Shown here in pieces: positions 33,591 through 43,300 of a stretch of 64,000 nucleotides of DNA. Location: contig NZ_OZ018776.1 of assembly GCF_963970025.1 (NCBI RefSeq), positions 558,001-622,000 of the forward strand, written 5' to 3'. Origin of the DNA: Rickettsia helvetica (GTDB lineage: Bacteria; Pseudomonadota; Alphaproteobacteria; Rickettsiales; Rickettsiaceae). The translations under genes and the position numbers were made by a program. The notes under the pieces were generated by a model, which searched no databases, had not been told where the DNA came from, and saw only the letters and a list, made by a program, of their open reading frames with translations. The stretch's first letter is position 1, and each line of letters opens with the position of its first letter.

Positions 33591-34641
33591 ATGAAGAAAC
33601 AACATATAATAAATGAGACTTTTTTAGATGCAATTCTAGCTAAGAAATTAGGCACTACTTATACTCCTCCAAAAGAAATCAACGATCCTGACTTTGATTA
33701 AGCAGCAAAGCATTTCATCGATCTATTGCTTAGAGCCGACGGCTTTAAGCCTGTTAAAACTGCAGTAGTTCATCTGATCGATAAAGAATCATTACTCGGT
33801 GCGGTTAGAGCGGCACAACTTGATGTAATAAAACCGATTCTTATAGGACTGCAACATAAAATTGAATCAGTAGCAAAAGTTAATAATGTTGATCTTGAGG
33901 ATTATCAAGTAATTAACGTTGAGCATAGCCACGAAGCAGCTAAAAAAAGCCGTAGAACTTGCAAAGAAAAGAGAAGTTGCGGCTATTATGAAAGGGTCGC
34001 TTCATACTGATGAGCTTATGTCTGCGGTGGTTCATAAGGAGAATGGACTACGTACCGAACGCCGTATAAGCCATGCTTTCTTAGTGGCAGTTGCGACGTT
34101 CCCAAAGCCTTTTATTATTACCGATGCTGCTATTAATATTCGTCCTACTCTAGAAGATAAGCGTGATATAGTGCAGAATGCTATTGATTTAATGCATATG
34201 ATCAAAGAAGACAAACAAGTTAGAGTTGCGGTATTATCGGCAGTTGAGACGGTAACCTCTGCAATCCCTACAACCCTTGATGCTGCCGCTTTATCGAACA
34301 TGGCAGATCGAGGACAAATCACGAATGCTATAGTTGACGGACCGCTTGCGTTTGATAATGCTATATCTTTATTTGCTGCAGAAGCAAAGGGCATTAGCTC
34401 TTCAGTTTCAGGAAATGCCGATATATTAGTAGTACCCGATCTTGAATCAGGCAATATGCTTGCAAAGCAGCTGAAATATTTGGGTCAAGCAGTTATGGCA
34501 GGTATCGTTCTTGGAGCCCGTGTGCCTATTATTTTAACAAGTAGAGCCGATCCTATAGATATGTGTGTTATTTCCTGTATACTTGCTTCATTTATTTATA
34601 ATCACACTAAGGCGAAGCTACATGTCCAAGCAGGTAAATAA
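33591..34641 (+). pseudogene. pta: Phosphate acetyl/butyryltransferase-family gene, broken
   Basis: The ATG at 33591 begins MKKQHIINETFLDAIL and reaches an in-frame TAA at 33699-33701 (codon 37). The same frame continues afterwards as AAKHFIDLLLRADGF, so this is a nonsense change. A second lesion near 33945, in an A-run, shifts the frame into AVELAKKREVAAIMKGSLHT, which continues through RRISHAFLVAVATFPKPF and VPDLESGNMLAKQL to the stop at 34641. The family converts acetyl-CoA and phosphate to acetyl phosphate; the length (about 350 codons) is that of the short catalytic form. It overlaps ackA by one base, the classical pta-ackA pairing. Confidence 0.88.
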
Positions 34642-35762
34642 TGAAAAATGTTATTTTAATAGCTAATGCCAGCTCATCTAGTTTAAAAATTTCTATTTTT
34701 GAAATTCAGAATAAAAAAGTTAAAGATAAAATTTATAATATTTTTTTAGAAAAAAACGACAATAAAATAGTATTCCATATCAATAAAAATCGTGAATCTA
34801 CTGCAGATATTAATAGTGATGCTGTTAAGGGAATGATTGATCTTTTTGAAGATTGGTGGAAAAAACAAGAGAATCTCAATTTAATTGCAACCGGTCACCG
34901 TATTGTCCATGGCGGGAAAAATTTTAATAAACCGGTTATTGTTAACGAAAAAGTTAGTGAAGATTTAAGAGCATTAATACCTCTAAGTCCCTTGCATCAA
35001 CCTTATAATTTGCAGGTACTGGATTTATTTCTTCAAAAATATAAAGAAATCTCGCATATAGCATGTTTTGATACGTCGTTTCATTTTACCAATCCGCCTA
35101 TTACAAAAGCTTGCGGTTTACCAAAAAAATATTATGATAAAGGGATAATTCGTGACGGTTTTCATGGGTTATCATATAAATATGTTAGCAGCCATTTTAA
35201 AGAAATGACAAAGGAAGATTTACCTACAAAGACTATTATAGCTCACTTAGGAAGTGGTAGTAGTCTATGTGCTATTAAAAACGGTCTCAGTCTAACAAGT
35301 TCCATGGGCTTTAGCGTACTTGACGGTGTTATGATGGGTACAAGGACAGGTAACCTTGATTCCGGAGTAGTATATGATAAATTAGGTAATACTACAAAAG
35401 CACTAAAATATTATGAAGAAGCCTTAAATATGTTTCAAGAATTACATCAAGGTAATCACCCTGATATTGCTGACTCTCTTAATAATATTGGTTTGGTTTA
35501 TGGACAATTAGGCGATATCTCTCAAGGACTGAAATATAAAGAAGAAGCCCTGAAAGCTTATGTTGAACATTGTTTAGCAGAAATTCAGATATCTAAAAAT
35601 CAAGAAATACTTGAAAACTTCCGATATGAAGATTCTTTAGCAAGATTACAATTATATGGTAATTATAATTATGATAACAATGATACGTATATCTTTGAAC
35701 AACCAGTATATTATTTAGGTCAAAACTACGCGCATTCGCCAATGCTTATCCCTTGTTATTAA
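34641..35762 (+). CDS. ackA: Acetate kinase N-terminal half fused to a TPR module (chimera)
   Basis: Residues 1 to about 244 are acetate kinase: NASSSSLK at the start (normally NxGSSSLK), GHRIVHGG with the catalytic Arg near residue 89, CFDTSFH with the catalytic Asp near 147, AHLGSGSS near 192 and MMGTRTGNLDSGVV ending near 243. At about 35370-35375 the sequence changes abruptly to TPR repeats (YDKLGNTTKALKYYEEAL, then NNIGLVYGQLGDISQG), followed by an unrelated tail of about 75 residues to 35762. The C-terminal half of the kinase, with the adenosine-binding region and the second catalytic Glu, is absent. The result is an open 373-residue frame that cannot be a normal kinase. The adjacent pta is also broken. 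Confidence 0.88.
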   Translation: MKNVILIANASSSSLKISIFEIQNKKVKDKIYNIFLEKNDNKIVFHINKNRESTADINSDAVKGMIDLFEDWWKKQENLNLIATGHRIVHGGKNFNKPVIVNEKVSEDLRALIPLSPLHQPYNLQVLDLFLQKYKEISHIACFDTSFHFTNPPITKACGLPKKYYDKGIIRDGFHGLSYKYVSSHFKEMTKEDLPTKTIIAHLGSGSSLCAIKNGLSLTSSMGFSVLDGVMMGTRTGNLDSGVVYDKLGNTTKALKYYEEALNMFQELHQGNHPDIADSLNNIGLVYGQLGDISQGLKYKEEALKAYVEHCLAEIQISKNQEILENFRYEDSLARLQLYGNYNYDNNDTYIFEQPVYYLGQNYAHSPMLIPCY

Positions 35763-35775
35763 CTTTAAAATGCCT

Positions 35776-35804
35776 AATAGCGAATTATGCAATAATTCGC
35801 TATT
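35776..35804. terminator. Hairpin after the ackA::TPR chimera
   Basis: A perfect 12-bp stem (aatagcgaatta and its complement) with a 5-base loop begins 14 bases after the stop codon and is followed by an AT-rich but not T-only run. It is a possible terminator for the plus-strand gene, or a chance palindrome. Confidence 0.4.
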
Positions 35805-35868
35805 AAATTAGAAATACAGAATATAGAAAGTGAAAGATGACTTTTTTCTTTTATACAAATAAATTATA

Positions 35869-36171
35869 TTAATATCTTATATTATTAAAATCTTCATAAC
35901 AAGACTTTATATCCTGCTTGATTAATAATTTCACTTGTTCAAAAGAGATATTTTTTACCAGCTTACGTATAAAATTTTTCAAATATATACTTATTTTTTG
36001 GTTATATAAATCTTTATAAAAACCGAATATATGAGCTTCTAGAACAGTAGGTCTTTCTGTACTATAATAACACATAGCGTTAAATCGCTTACTTTTAACA
36101 ACTACATTACAACTATATACTCCTTCACCAATACTATATGGAATTATAGAAATAATTATTCTAAAATTCAT
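35869..36171 (-). CDS. Hypothetical protein, 100 aa, downstream of rpoC
   Basis: The ATG at 36171 lies 5 bases beyond the rpoC stop, so it could be read from the rpoBC message. The product is Ile/Tyr/Lys-rich, starting MNFRIIISIIPYSIGEGVYS; no membrane segment is convincing and I do not recognise a family. The tight spacing supports expression, but it could also be a remnant of whatever once followed rpoC. Confidence 0.5.
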   Translation of the reverse strand: MNFRIIISIIPYSIGEGVYSCNVVVKSKRFNAMCYYSTERPTVLEAHIFGFYKDLYNQKISIYLKNFIRKLVKNISFEQVKLLIKQDIKSCYEDFNNIRY

Positions 36172-36176
36172 TTTTA

Positions 36177-39100
36177 TTATACATTTTCTTCATCAAGCTT
36201 TACAGCTGCTTTACGCATTTTATCCATAAAGTAACCGGTTCCGGCAGGTACTAATCGTCCAACTATCACGTTTTCTTTTAGTCCTCGTAACTTATCTACT
36301 TTACCGGCAATAGCTGCTTCAGTTAAAACTCTAGTAGTCTCTTGGAATGATGCCGCAGAGATAAACGATCTAGTTTGCAGAGAAGCTTTAGTAATACCTT
36401 GTAATATTAACTGTGCTTCAGCAGGTTTTAAACCATTTTTAATAGCCTTCTCATTTATCTCATTGAATTCATGTCTATCTATTTTTTCACCTGCTAATAA
36501 CGTGGTTCCACCTGAATCCATGACCTCTACTTTTTGTAACATCTGACGGATAATAACTTCTATGTGCTTATCATCAATCTTTACACCTTGTAGACGATAA
36601 ACGGCTTGAACCTCCTTAACAATATAATTTGCAAGAACCTCTACACCCATTACTTTTAAAATATCTTGGAGTACCGGATTACCGTCAATCAATAAATCAC
36701 CTTTTTTAACAAAGTCACCTTCGTTAACTACAACATGCTTACCTTTCGGCACCATATACTCAATAGACATTGTTTCATCAATCGGATGTATAATAATACG
36801 TCTTTTAGATTTATGGTCTTTACCGAATTCTACTCTACCGTCAACCTCGGCAATAACTGCGTGATCTTTAGGACGTCTTGCTTCTACAAGTTCGGCAACT
36901 CTCGGTAAACCACCGGTAATATCTTTAGTAGTGGTTGATTCTTTCGGTATACGTGCAATGATATCACCTACCGATATTTGTATTCCGTCTTCTACGCTTA
37001 AAACTGCTCCAACCGGCAAGTAATATCTAGCTTCTAAACCGTTCGATAAGGTTATAACTTCACCTTTAGCATCTAAAAGCTGTATACGCGGACGTAATTC
37101 TGCACCGCGTGAATATTGCTTTGATTCAATAATAACTTTACTCGGTATTCCGGTAGCTTCGTCAGTTACGTCACGAATAGAAACACCCTCAACCATATCT
37201 TTGAATAAAACTTTACCTGACTTCTCCGTGATAATCGGTATAGTATAAGGATCCCACTCTGCTAGTTTTTGAGTTTTAATAACCATATCACCATCATCAA
37301 CAAGTAATCTAGTACCGTATGGAATTTTATGACGAGCCTTTTCATTACCGTTATTATCAAGCAATAATAATTCACAATTTCGGCTCATAACAATTTTACG
37401 TTCTTCGGAATTAATAATAACGTTACGGCTTATAATTTTCACTTTTGCGTCATAGGAAGCTTCTACGGAAGAAACCTCAGCACCTTTTGTTGCCGCTCCT
37501 CCGATATGGAAAGTTCTCATTGTAAGCTGTGTACCCGGTTCACCGATAGATTGAGCAGCAATAACCCCAATTGCTTCACCCTCCGATACTAATGTACCGG
37601 TAGCAAGATCCCTACCGTAACATATGCTACATATACCGGTAGTACTTTCACAGGTTAATACGGATTTTATCATAATTCTGTCGAGTCCCGCCGACTCAAT
37701 CTGCTCTAACTTTGCTTCATTAATAAGCTCGCCTTTATTGAGAATTAGATCATTAGTTACCGGATGAAATATATCGATAGCAGCAGTACGACCTAAAATC
37801 TTTTCAGCTAAAGGTACTATAACTTCTCCGCCTTCAATAACACTCTTAACTTCAATTCCTTTATCAGTTCCACAATCTTTTTCAGTAATAATACAATCTT
37901 GTGCAACATCTACTAATTTTCTTGTTAAGTAACCTGAGCTTGCCGTTTTTAAAGCCGTATCTATTTGCCCTTTACGCATTCCGTTAGCAGAATTAAAACA
38001 CTCAAATTCAGTTAATCCTTCCTTAAAGTTAGAGATAATAGGAGTTTGTATAATTTGACCGTTTGATTTGGTCATTAAACCTCGCATACCGCCTAGCTGT
38101 TTAATTTGCTGGAAAGAACCTCTTGCTCCGGAAATAGCCATCATATATATAGCATTTATTTTCTGATGATTTGGATCATCATTAATCGGCGGCATAGCAA
38201 TCTCTTTCATCATGTCGTTTGCTACTCTATCGGTACATCTTGACCAAGCATCAACTACTTTATTATATTTTTCTCCGTAAGTAATTAAACCATTTGAATA
38301 TTGTTGTTCAAATTCTTTTATTTCAAGCTGAGTTTCATTGATATGAGTACTCTTAGATTCCGGTACTACCATATCGTCCATTCCAAAAGAAATACCTGAA
38401 GAACAAGCATATTTAAAACCTAGTTTCATTAGCTGATCGGCAAAAATTATCGTAGCTTTTTGACCGCAGTGACGATAAACTAAATCTATAACTAATGATA
38501 TGTCTTTTTTAGTTAGTTGTTTATTAATAAACTTGAATTCTATATTAGGATTAGAAGGCAATAACTCACCGACCATTAACCTACCGTAAGTAGTATCAAT
38601 GATAACAGGGACCATTTTACCTTCGGCATTTAACTGATTTCTGCGATATTTTATCTTTGTATGAATAGTTATAAATTTATTATATAAAGCATGTTCCATC
38701 TCAGCTAAATCTGAGAACATCATCCCTTCGCCTACTTCATTATCAAATGCAAGGGTTAGATAATATAAACCAAGCACTATATCTTTATCCGGTACAATAA
38801 TAGGACGACCGTTTGCAGGGCTTAAGATATTATTTGTAGACATCATAAATACCCTAGCTTCAAGCTGTGCTTCAATCGATAACGGGATATGTACCGCCAT
38901 CTGATCACCGTCAAAATCCGCATTGAACGCAGCACAAACAAGCGGATGAAGCTGGATCGCTTTACCTTCGATTAATAGCGGTTCAAATGCTTGAATACCA
39001 AGCCTATGTAACGTCGGAGCTCTATTCAGTAGAACCGGATGCTCTCTAATTACCTCTTCAAGCACGTCCCAAACTTCAGGTTTTTCAGCTTCTACCATTC

Positions 39101-40295
39101 TTTTAGCGGCTTTAATAGTTGTAGCGATGCCGTACAACTCAAGCTTAGAATAAATAAACGGCTTAAATAGCTCCAGAGCCATTTTTTTAGGTAAGCCACA
39201 CTGGTGAAGTTTAAGCTCAGGTCCTACCACGATAACCGAACGTCCTGAGTAATCAACCCTCTTACCTAGCAAGTTCTGACGGAAACGCCCCTGTTTACCT
39301 TTAAGCATATCACTTAATGACTTAAATGGACGCTTATTAGCATTTTTCGCTGCTCTACCACGACGACCGTTATCAAATAACGCATCCACCGCTTCTTGTA
39401 ACATTCTTTTTTCGTTTCTGACTATTATATCAGGAGCTTTTGACTCTATTAATTTCTTTAAACGATTATTTCTATTAATTACTCTTCTATAAAGTTCATT
39501 TAAGTCCGAAGTAGCAAATCTTCCGCCGTCAAGCATAACAAGCGGTCTAATTTCAGGAGGAATAACTGGCAAAACATCTATAATCATCCATTCCGGTTTG
39601 TTTTCCGACTCTAAAAAATCCTCTACTAATTTTAAACGCTTTACTAATTTTTTCTTTTTGACTTCTGAAGAAGTGGTTTGTAATTCCTCATATAATTCTT
39701 GCTTTAATTTTGAAAAATCAAGCTCTTTAAGCATTTGTTGTATTACTTCTGCACCTATAGAGGCAGTAAATGCATCTTCACCGTACTTATCTTTTGCTTT
39801 CTGTAATTCTTCCTCTGTTAAGAGTTCGCCTTTTTGTAAAATCGATAACCCTGGGTCAACTACTACATAATTTTCAAAATAAAGAATCTTTTCTACATCT
39901 CGCATTGTCATATCAAGAAGCGTACTAATTCTTGAAGGCAGTGACTTTAAAAACCAAATATGAGCAACGGGAGCTGCAAGCTCTATATGCCCCATTCTTT
40001 CACGCCTTACTCTAGAAACCGTAACTTCAACACCGCATTTCTCACACGTAATTCCACGGTTTTTCATTCGCTTATATTTACCGCAGAGACATTCGTAATC
40101 TTTTACCGGACCAAAAATTCTTGCACAAAATAAACCGTCTTTCTCAGGTTTAAAAGTTCGATAGTTAATTGTTTCAGGTTTTGTTACTTCACCGAAAGAC
40201 CACGAACGTACTTGATCGGGACTTGCTATATTAATCCTTATCTGATCAAATTGTTGAGTATTACTTAATTGTCCGTAAAAATTTACTACGCTCAT
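36177..40295 (-). CDS. rpoC: DNA-directed RNA polymerase subunit beta'
   Basis: Largest core subunit of RNA polymerase, 1372 residues. The N-terminal zinc motif CLCGKYKRMKNRGITCEKCG lies near residue 68, the active-site NADFDGDQM loop near residue 458, and the second zinc site (CESTTGICSICYG) near residue 885. The bridge-helix region (GEPGTQLTMRTFHIGG) is near residue 920. It follows rpoB by 70 bases, a spacer that holds a remnant of a family B repeat. Nothing looks broken. Confidence 0.98.
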   Translation of the reverse strand: MSVVNFYGQLSNTQQFDQIRINIASPDQVRSWSFGEVTKPETINYRTFKPEKDGLFCARIFGPVKDYECLCGKYKRMKNRGITCEKCGVEVTVSRVRRERMGHIELAAPVAHIWFLKSLPSRISTLLDMTMRDVEKILYFENYVVVDPGLSILQKGELLTEEELQKAKDKYGEDAFTASIGAEVIQQMLKELDFSKLKQELYEELQTTSSEVKKKKLVKRLKLVEDFLESENKPEWMIIDVLPVIPPEIRPLVMLDGGRFATSDLNELYRRVINRNNRLKKLIESKAPDIIVRNEKRMLQEAVDALFDNGRRGRAAKNANKRPFKSLSDMLKGKQGRFRQNLLGKRVDYSGRSVIVVGPELKLHQCGLPKKMALELFKPFIYSKLELYGIATTIKAAKRMVEAEKPEVWDVLEEVIREHPVLLNRAPTLHRLGIQAFEPLLIEGKAIQLHPLVCAAFNADFDGDQMAVHIPLSIEAQLEARVFMMSTNNILSPANGRPIIVPDKDIVLGLYYLTLAFDNEVGEGMMFSDLAEMEHALYNKFITIHTKIKYRRNQLNAEGKMVPVIIDTTYGRLMVGELLPSNPNIEFKFINKQLTKKDISLVIDLVYRHCGQKATIIFADQLMKLGFKYACSSGISFGMDDMVVPESKSTHINETQLEIKEFEQQYSNGLITYGEKYNKVVDAWSRCTDRVANDMMKEIAMPPINDDPNHQKINAIYMMAISGARGSFQQIKQLGGMRGLMTKSNGQIIQTPIISNFKEGLTEFECFNSANGMRKGQIDTALKTASSGYLTRKLVDVAQDCIITEKDCGTDKGIEVKSVIEGGEVIVPLAEKILGRTAAIDIFHPVTNDLILNKGELINEAKLEQIESAGLDRIMIKSVLTCESTTGICSICYGRDLATGTLVSEGEAIGVIAAQSIGEPGTQLTMRTFHIGGAATKGAEVSSVEASYDAKVKIISRNVIINSEERKIVMSRNCELLLLDNNGNEKARHKIPYGTRLLVDDGDMVIKTQKLAEWDPYTIPIITEKSGKVLFKDMVEGVSIRDVTDEATGIPSKVIIESKQYSRGAELRPRIQLLDAKGEVITLSNGLEARYYLPVGAVLSVEDGIQISVGDIIARIPKESTTTKDITGGLPRVAELVEARRPKDHAVIAEVDGRVEFGKDHKSKRRIIIHPIDETMSIEYMVPKGKHVVVNEGDFVKKGDLLIDGNPVLQDILKVMGVEVLANYIVKEVQAVYRLQGVKIDDKHIEVIIRQMLQKVEVMDSGGTTLLAGEKIDRHEFNEINEKAIKNGLKPAEAQLILQGITKASLQTRSFISAASFQETTRVLTEAAIAGKVDKLRGLKENVIVGRLVPAGTGYFMDKMRKAAVKLDEENV

Positions 40296-40330
40296 AAATA
40301 CTTTTCCTTAAAAATTACTCGTACTCTAAA

Positions 40331-40359
40331 ATGTCACCCCGTGGCTTTACCACGGCATA
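40331..40359. repeat. Family B palindromic remnant in the rpoB-rpoC spacer
   Basis: About 29 bases (atgtcaccccgtggctttac, then cacggcata) match one arm of family B. The element is truncated and lies within the rpoBC transcript. Confidence 0.6.
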
Positions 40360-40365
40360 ACACAT

Positions 40366-43300
40366 TTAACTCGAAGTCACTTCAAGCTTTACGTTAAGAC
40401 ATAAAGATCTAAATTCTTTTATCATAACATTAAATGATTCAGGAATGCCTGATTCAAAATTATTTTCACCGCGTACTATAGAATCATAAGTTTTGATCCT
40501 ACCGTTTACGTCATCCGACTTAACCGTTAACATTTCCTGTAACGTATAAGCTGCACCGTAAGCTTGTAATGCCCAGCATTCCATTTCCCCGAAACGCTGT
40601 CCGCCGAAATGAGACTTACCTCCAAGCGGTTGCTGCGTTACTAAGCTATAAGGCCCTATAGAACGGGAGTGAATTTTATTATCGACTAAATGATGCAATT
40701 TCAGCAAATATTTCTGTCCGACGGTTACTAGACGATCAAAATATTCACCAGTTCTACCGTCAATTAATTTTACTTGTCCTGAAGGATCTTGACCGGCAAG
40801 CTTTAGCATATCTTTAACGTCCTGAACTTTTGCTCCGTCAAATACAGGCGTTGCAAAATGTACGCCTTTACTTACTTCCTTACAAAAAGAGATAATCTCT
40901 TCTGCTGGTCTTTCAAGTATAGAATTAATATTTTCTCCATACAGTTCAATTAAGAATTTCTTAATCTGCTCAATACCTATATGTTTATTTTTATATTCCT
41001 TTACTAAGGTAGATATTTTTTTTGCTAAATTTATTGATGCCCACCCAAGATGCGTTTCTAAAATCTGTCCTATATTCATACGGGACGGAAGACCTAGAGG
41101 GTTAAGAACGATATCTACCACAGTTCCATCTTCTAAAAACGGCATATCCTCTTCAGGTACGATACGTGAAATAACACCTTTATTGCCGTGTCTTCCTGCC
41201 ATCTTATCACCGGGCTGTAATTTATGCTTAGTTGCAATAAATACTTTTACTACTTTTAAAGCTCCCTGAGGTAAATCATCACCGCTTTGCAATTTCTCTA
41301 CCTTAGTAGCAAATCTTTTATCAAGAGCCTCTTTTTTCTCATCATAATGAGTCTTTATCTGCTCTATTTCATTCATTATATTTGCATCTTCCACGGTAAA
41401 CTGCCAAAACTGCCCTTTAGATAAACCTTTTAGCATTTCAGTAGTAATAGTTTGTCCTGCTTTTACTTGCTTAGGACCGTTAATAATCACCTGCCCTACT
41501 AAAAGCTTTTCAAGCCAACTAAACACAAAATGCTCAATAATTTCTAATTCATCGTCTCTATCTTTTGCTAATTTTTCAATTTGTTGTTTTGCAATAGCAA
41601 TAGCTCGCTGGTCTTTTTCTACACCTCTACGAGAAAATACCCTTACTTCTACTACAGTTCCACTAACTCCGGAAGGTACATGCAGCGATGAATCTTTCAC
41701 ATCAAAAGCTTTTTCTCCGAAAATAGCACGCAATAATTTTTCTTCCGGAGTAATAGGCGACTCGCTTTTCGGCGTTACTTTTCCGACTAAAATATCACCG
41801 GCTTTTACTTCCGCACCTACATAAATTATTCCGACCTCATCAAGATGATGCAACGCTTCTTCACTTACATTCGGTATATCCCGGGTAATTTCTTCAGGAC
41901 CAAGGCGTGTATCTCTAGCTATTACTTCAAACTCTTCAATATGAATAGATGTAAATACATCCTCTTTTACTATACGTTCGGATATTAAAATTGAATCTTC
42001 AAAATTATAACCGTTCCAAGGTAAGAAAGCCACAAGCACGTTTCTACCTAAAGCAATTTCACCGTTATCCGTACTAGGACCGTCAGCTATAATATCGTTT
42101 TTCTTAACATAATGACCAACCTTAACTAAAGGCTTTTGATTTATACAAGTATTATGATTGGATTTTTGGAATTTTAGTAAGTTATAAATATCAACCGAAG
42201 GAGAACCGTCAACTTTTTGTTCTAGAGTTCTAATCACGATTCTATTTGAATCTACCTGCTCAACAATACCGTCATGTAATGCAAGCACTGACGCTCCGGA
42301 ATCTTTAGCTACCACCCCTTCAACTCCGGTACCTACAAAAGGTGCATCCGTTTTAATTAAAGGAACGGCTTGTCTTTGCATGTTTGAACCCATCAAAGCA
42401 CGGTTAGCATCATCGTTTTCTAAGAAAGGTATAAGAGAAGCCGCAACCGACACTACCTGCATAGGCGTTACATCAATGAAATCCACCTCATGAGGTTCTA
42501 CCATTACAAAATTTCCACCCTCAACACGGCAATTAATAAACTCTCCTTGCAACTTTCCGTCTTTATCAACTTTAGAATTTGCTTGTCCGATTTTGTATTT
42601 ACCTTCTTCAATAGCAGAAAGATATACCACTTCATCGGTTACACGCCCATCTTTAACTCTTCTATACGGACTCTCTATAAAACCGTGTTTATTTATCCTG
42701 GCATAAGTAGCCATAGAGTTAATTAACCCGATATTCTGACCTTCAGGTGTTTCAATAGGACAAATACGACCGTAATGAGTTGGATGTACGTCACGCACCT
42801 CAAAACCTGCTCGATCTCGGCTAAGACCTCCAGGACCGAGTGCCGACAGCCTTCTTTTATGAGTTATTTCCGATAATGGATTTGTTTGATCCATAAATTG
42901 GGATAATTGGGAGGTACTAAAAAATTCTTTTACTACCGAAACTAAAATTTTAGAATTTACTAAATCATGAGGCATTACGGTATCAACATCACCTGCCGAC
43001 ATCCTTTCAATTACAGATTTTTCCATTCGGACTAAACCTATTCTAAATTGATTTTCTATCAATTCACCTACCGATCTAACCCTTCTATTACCTAAATGAT
43101 CAATATCGTCTATGATACCTTTACTGTCTTTAAGCTCTACTAAAACTCTTACGATATTTTTAATATCATCAATTGTTAAAACCGTAACTTCTTCAGAAAT
43201 ATTCAGTTCTAACCTAGAATTCATTTTTATTCGCCCGACTTCTGAAAGATCATATCTTTCCACATCAAAGAATAAATTATAAAATAAGCTTTCGGCTGCT

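Noticed and set aside
34032..34454. 140-residue frame antisense to the pta remnant
   Set aside because: A shadow of pta codon bias; composition is Ser/Ala/Ile-rich with no recognisable motif or start signal.
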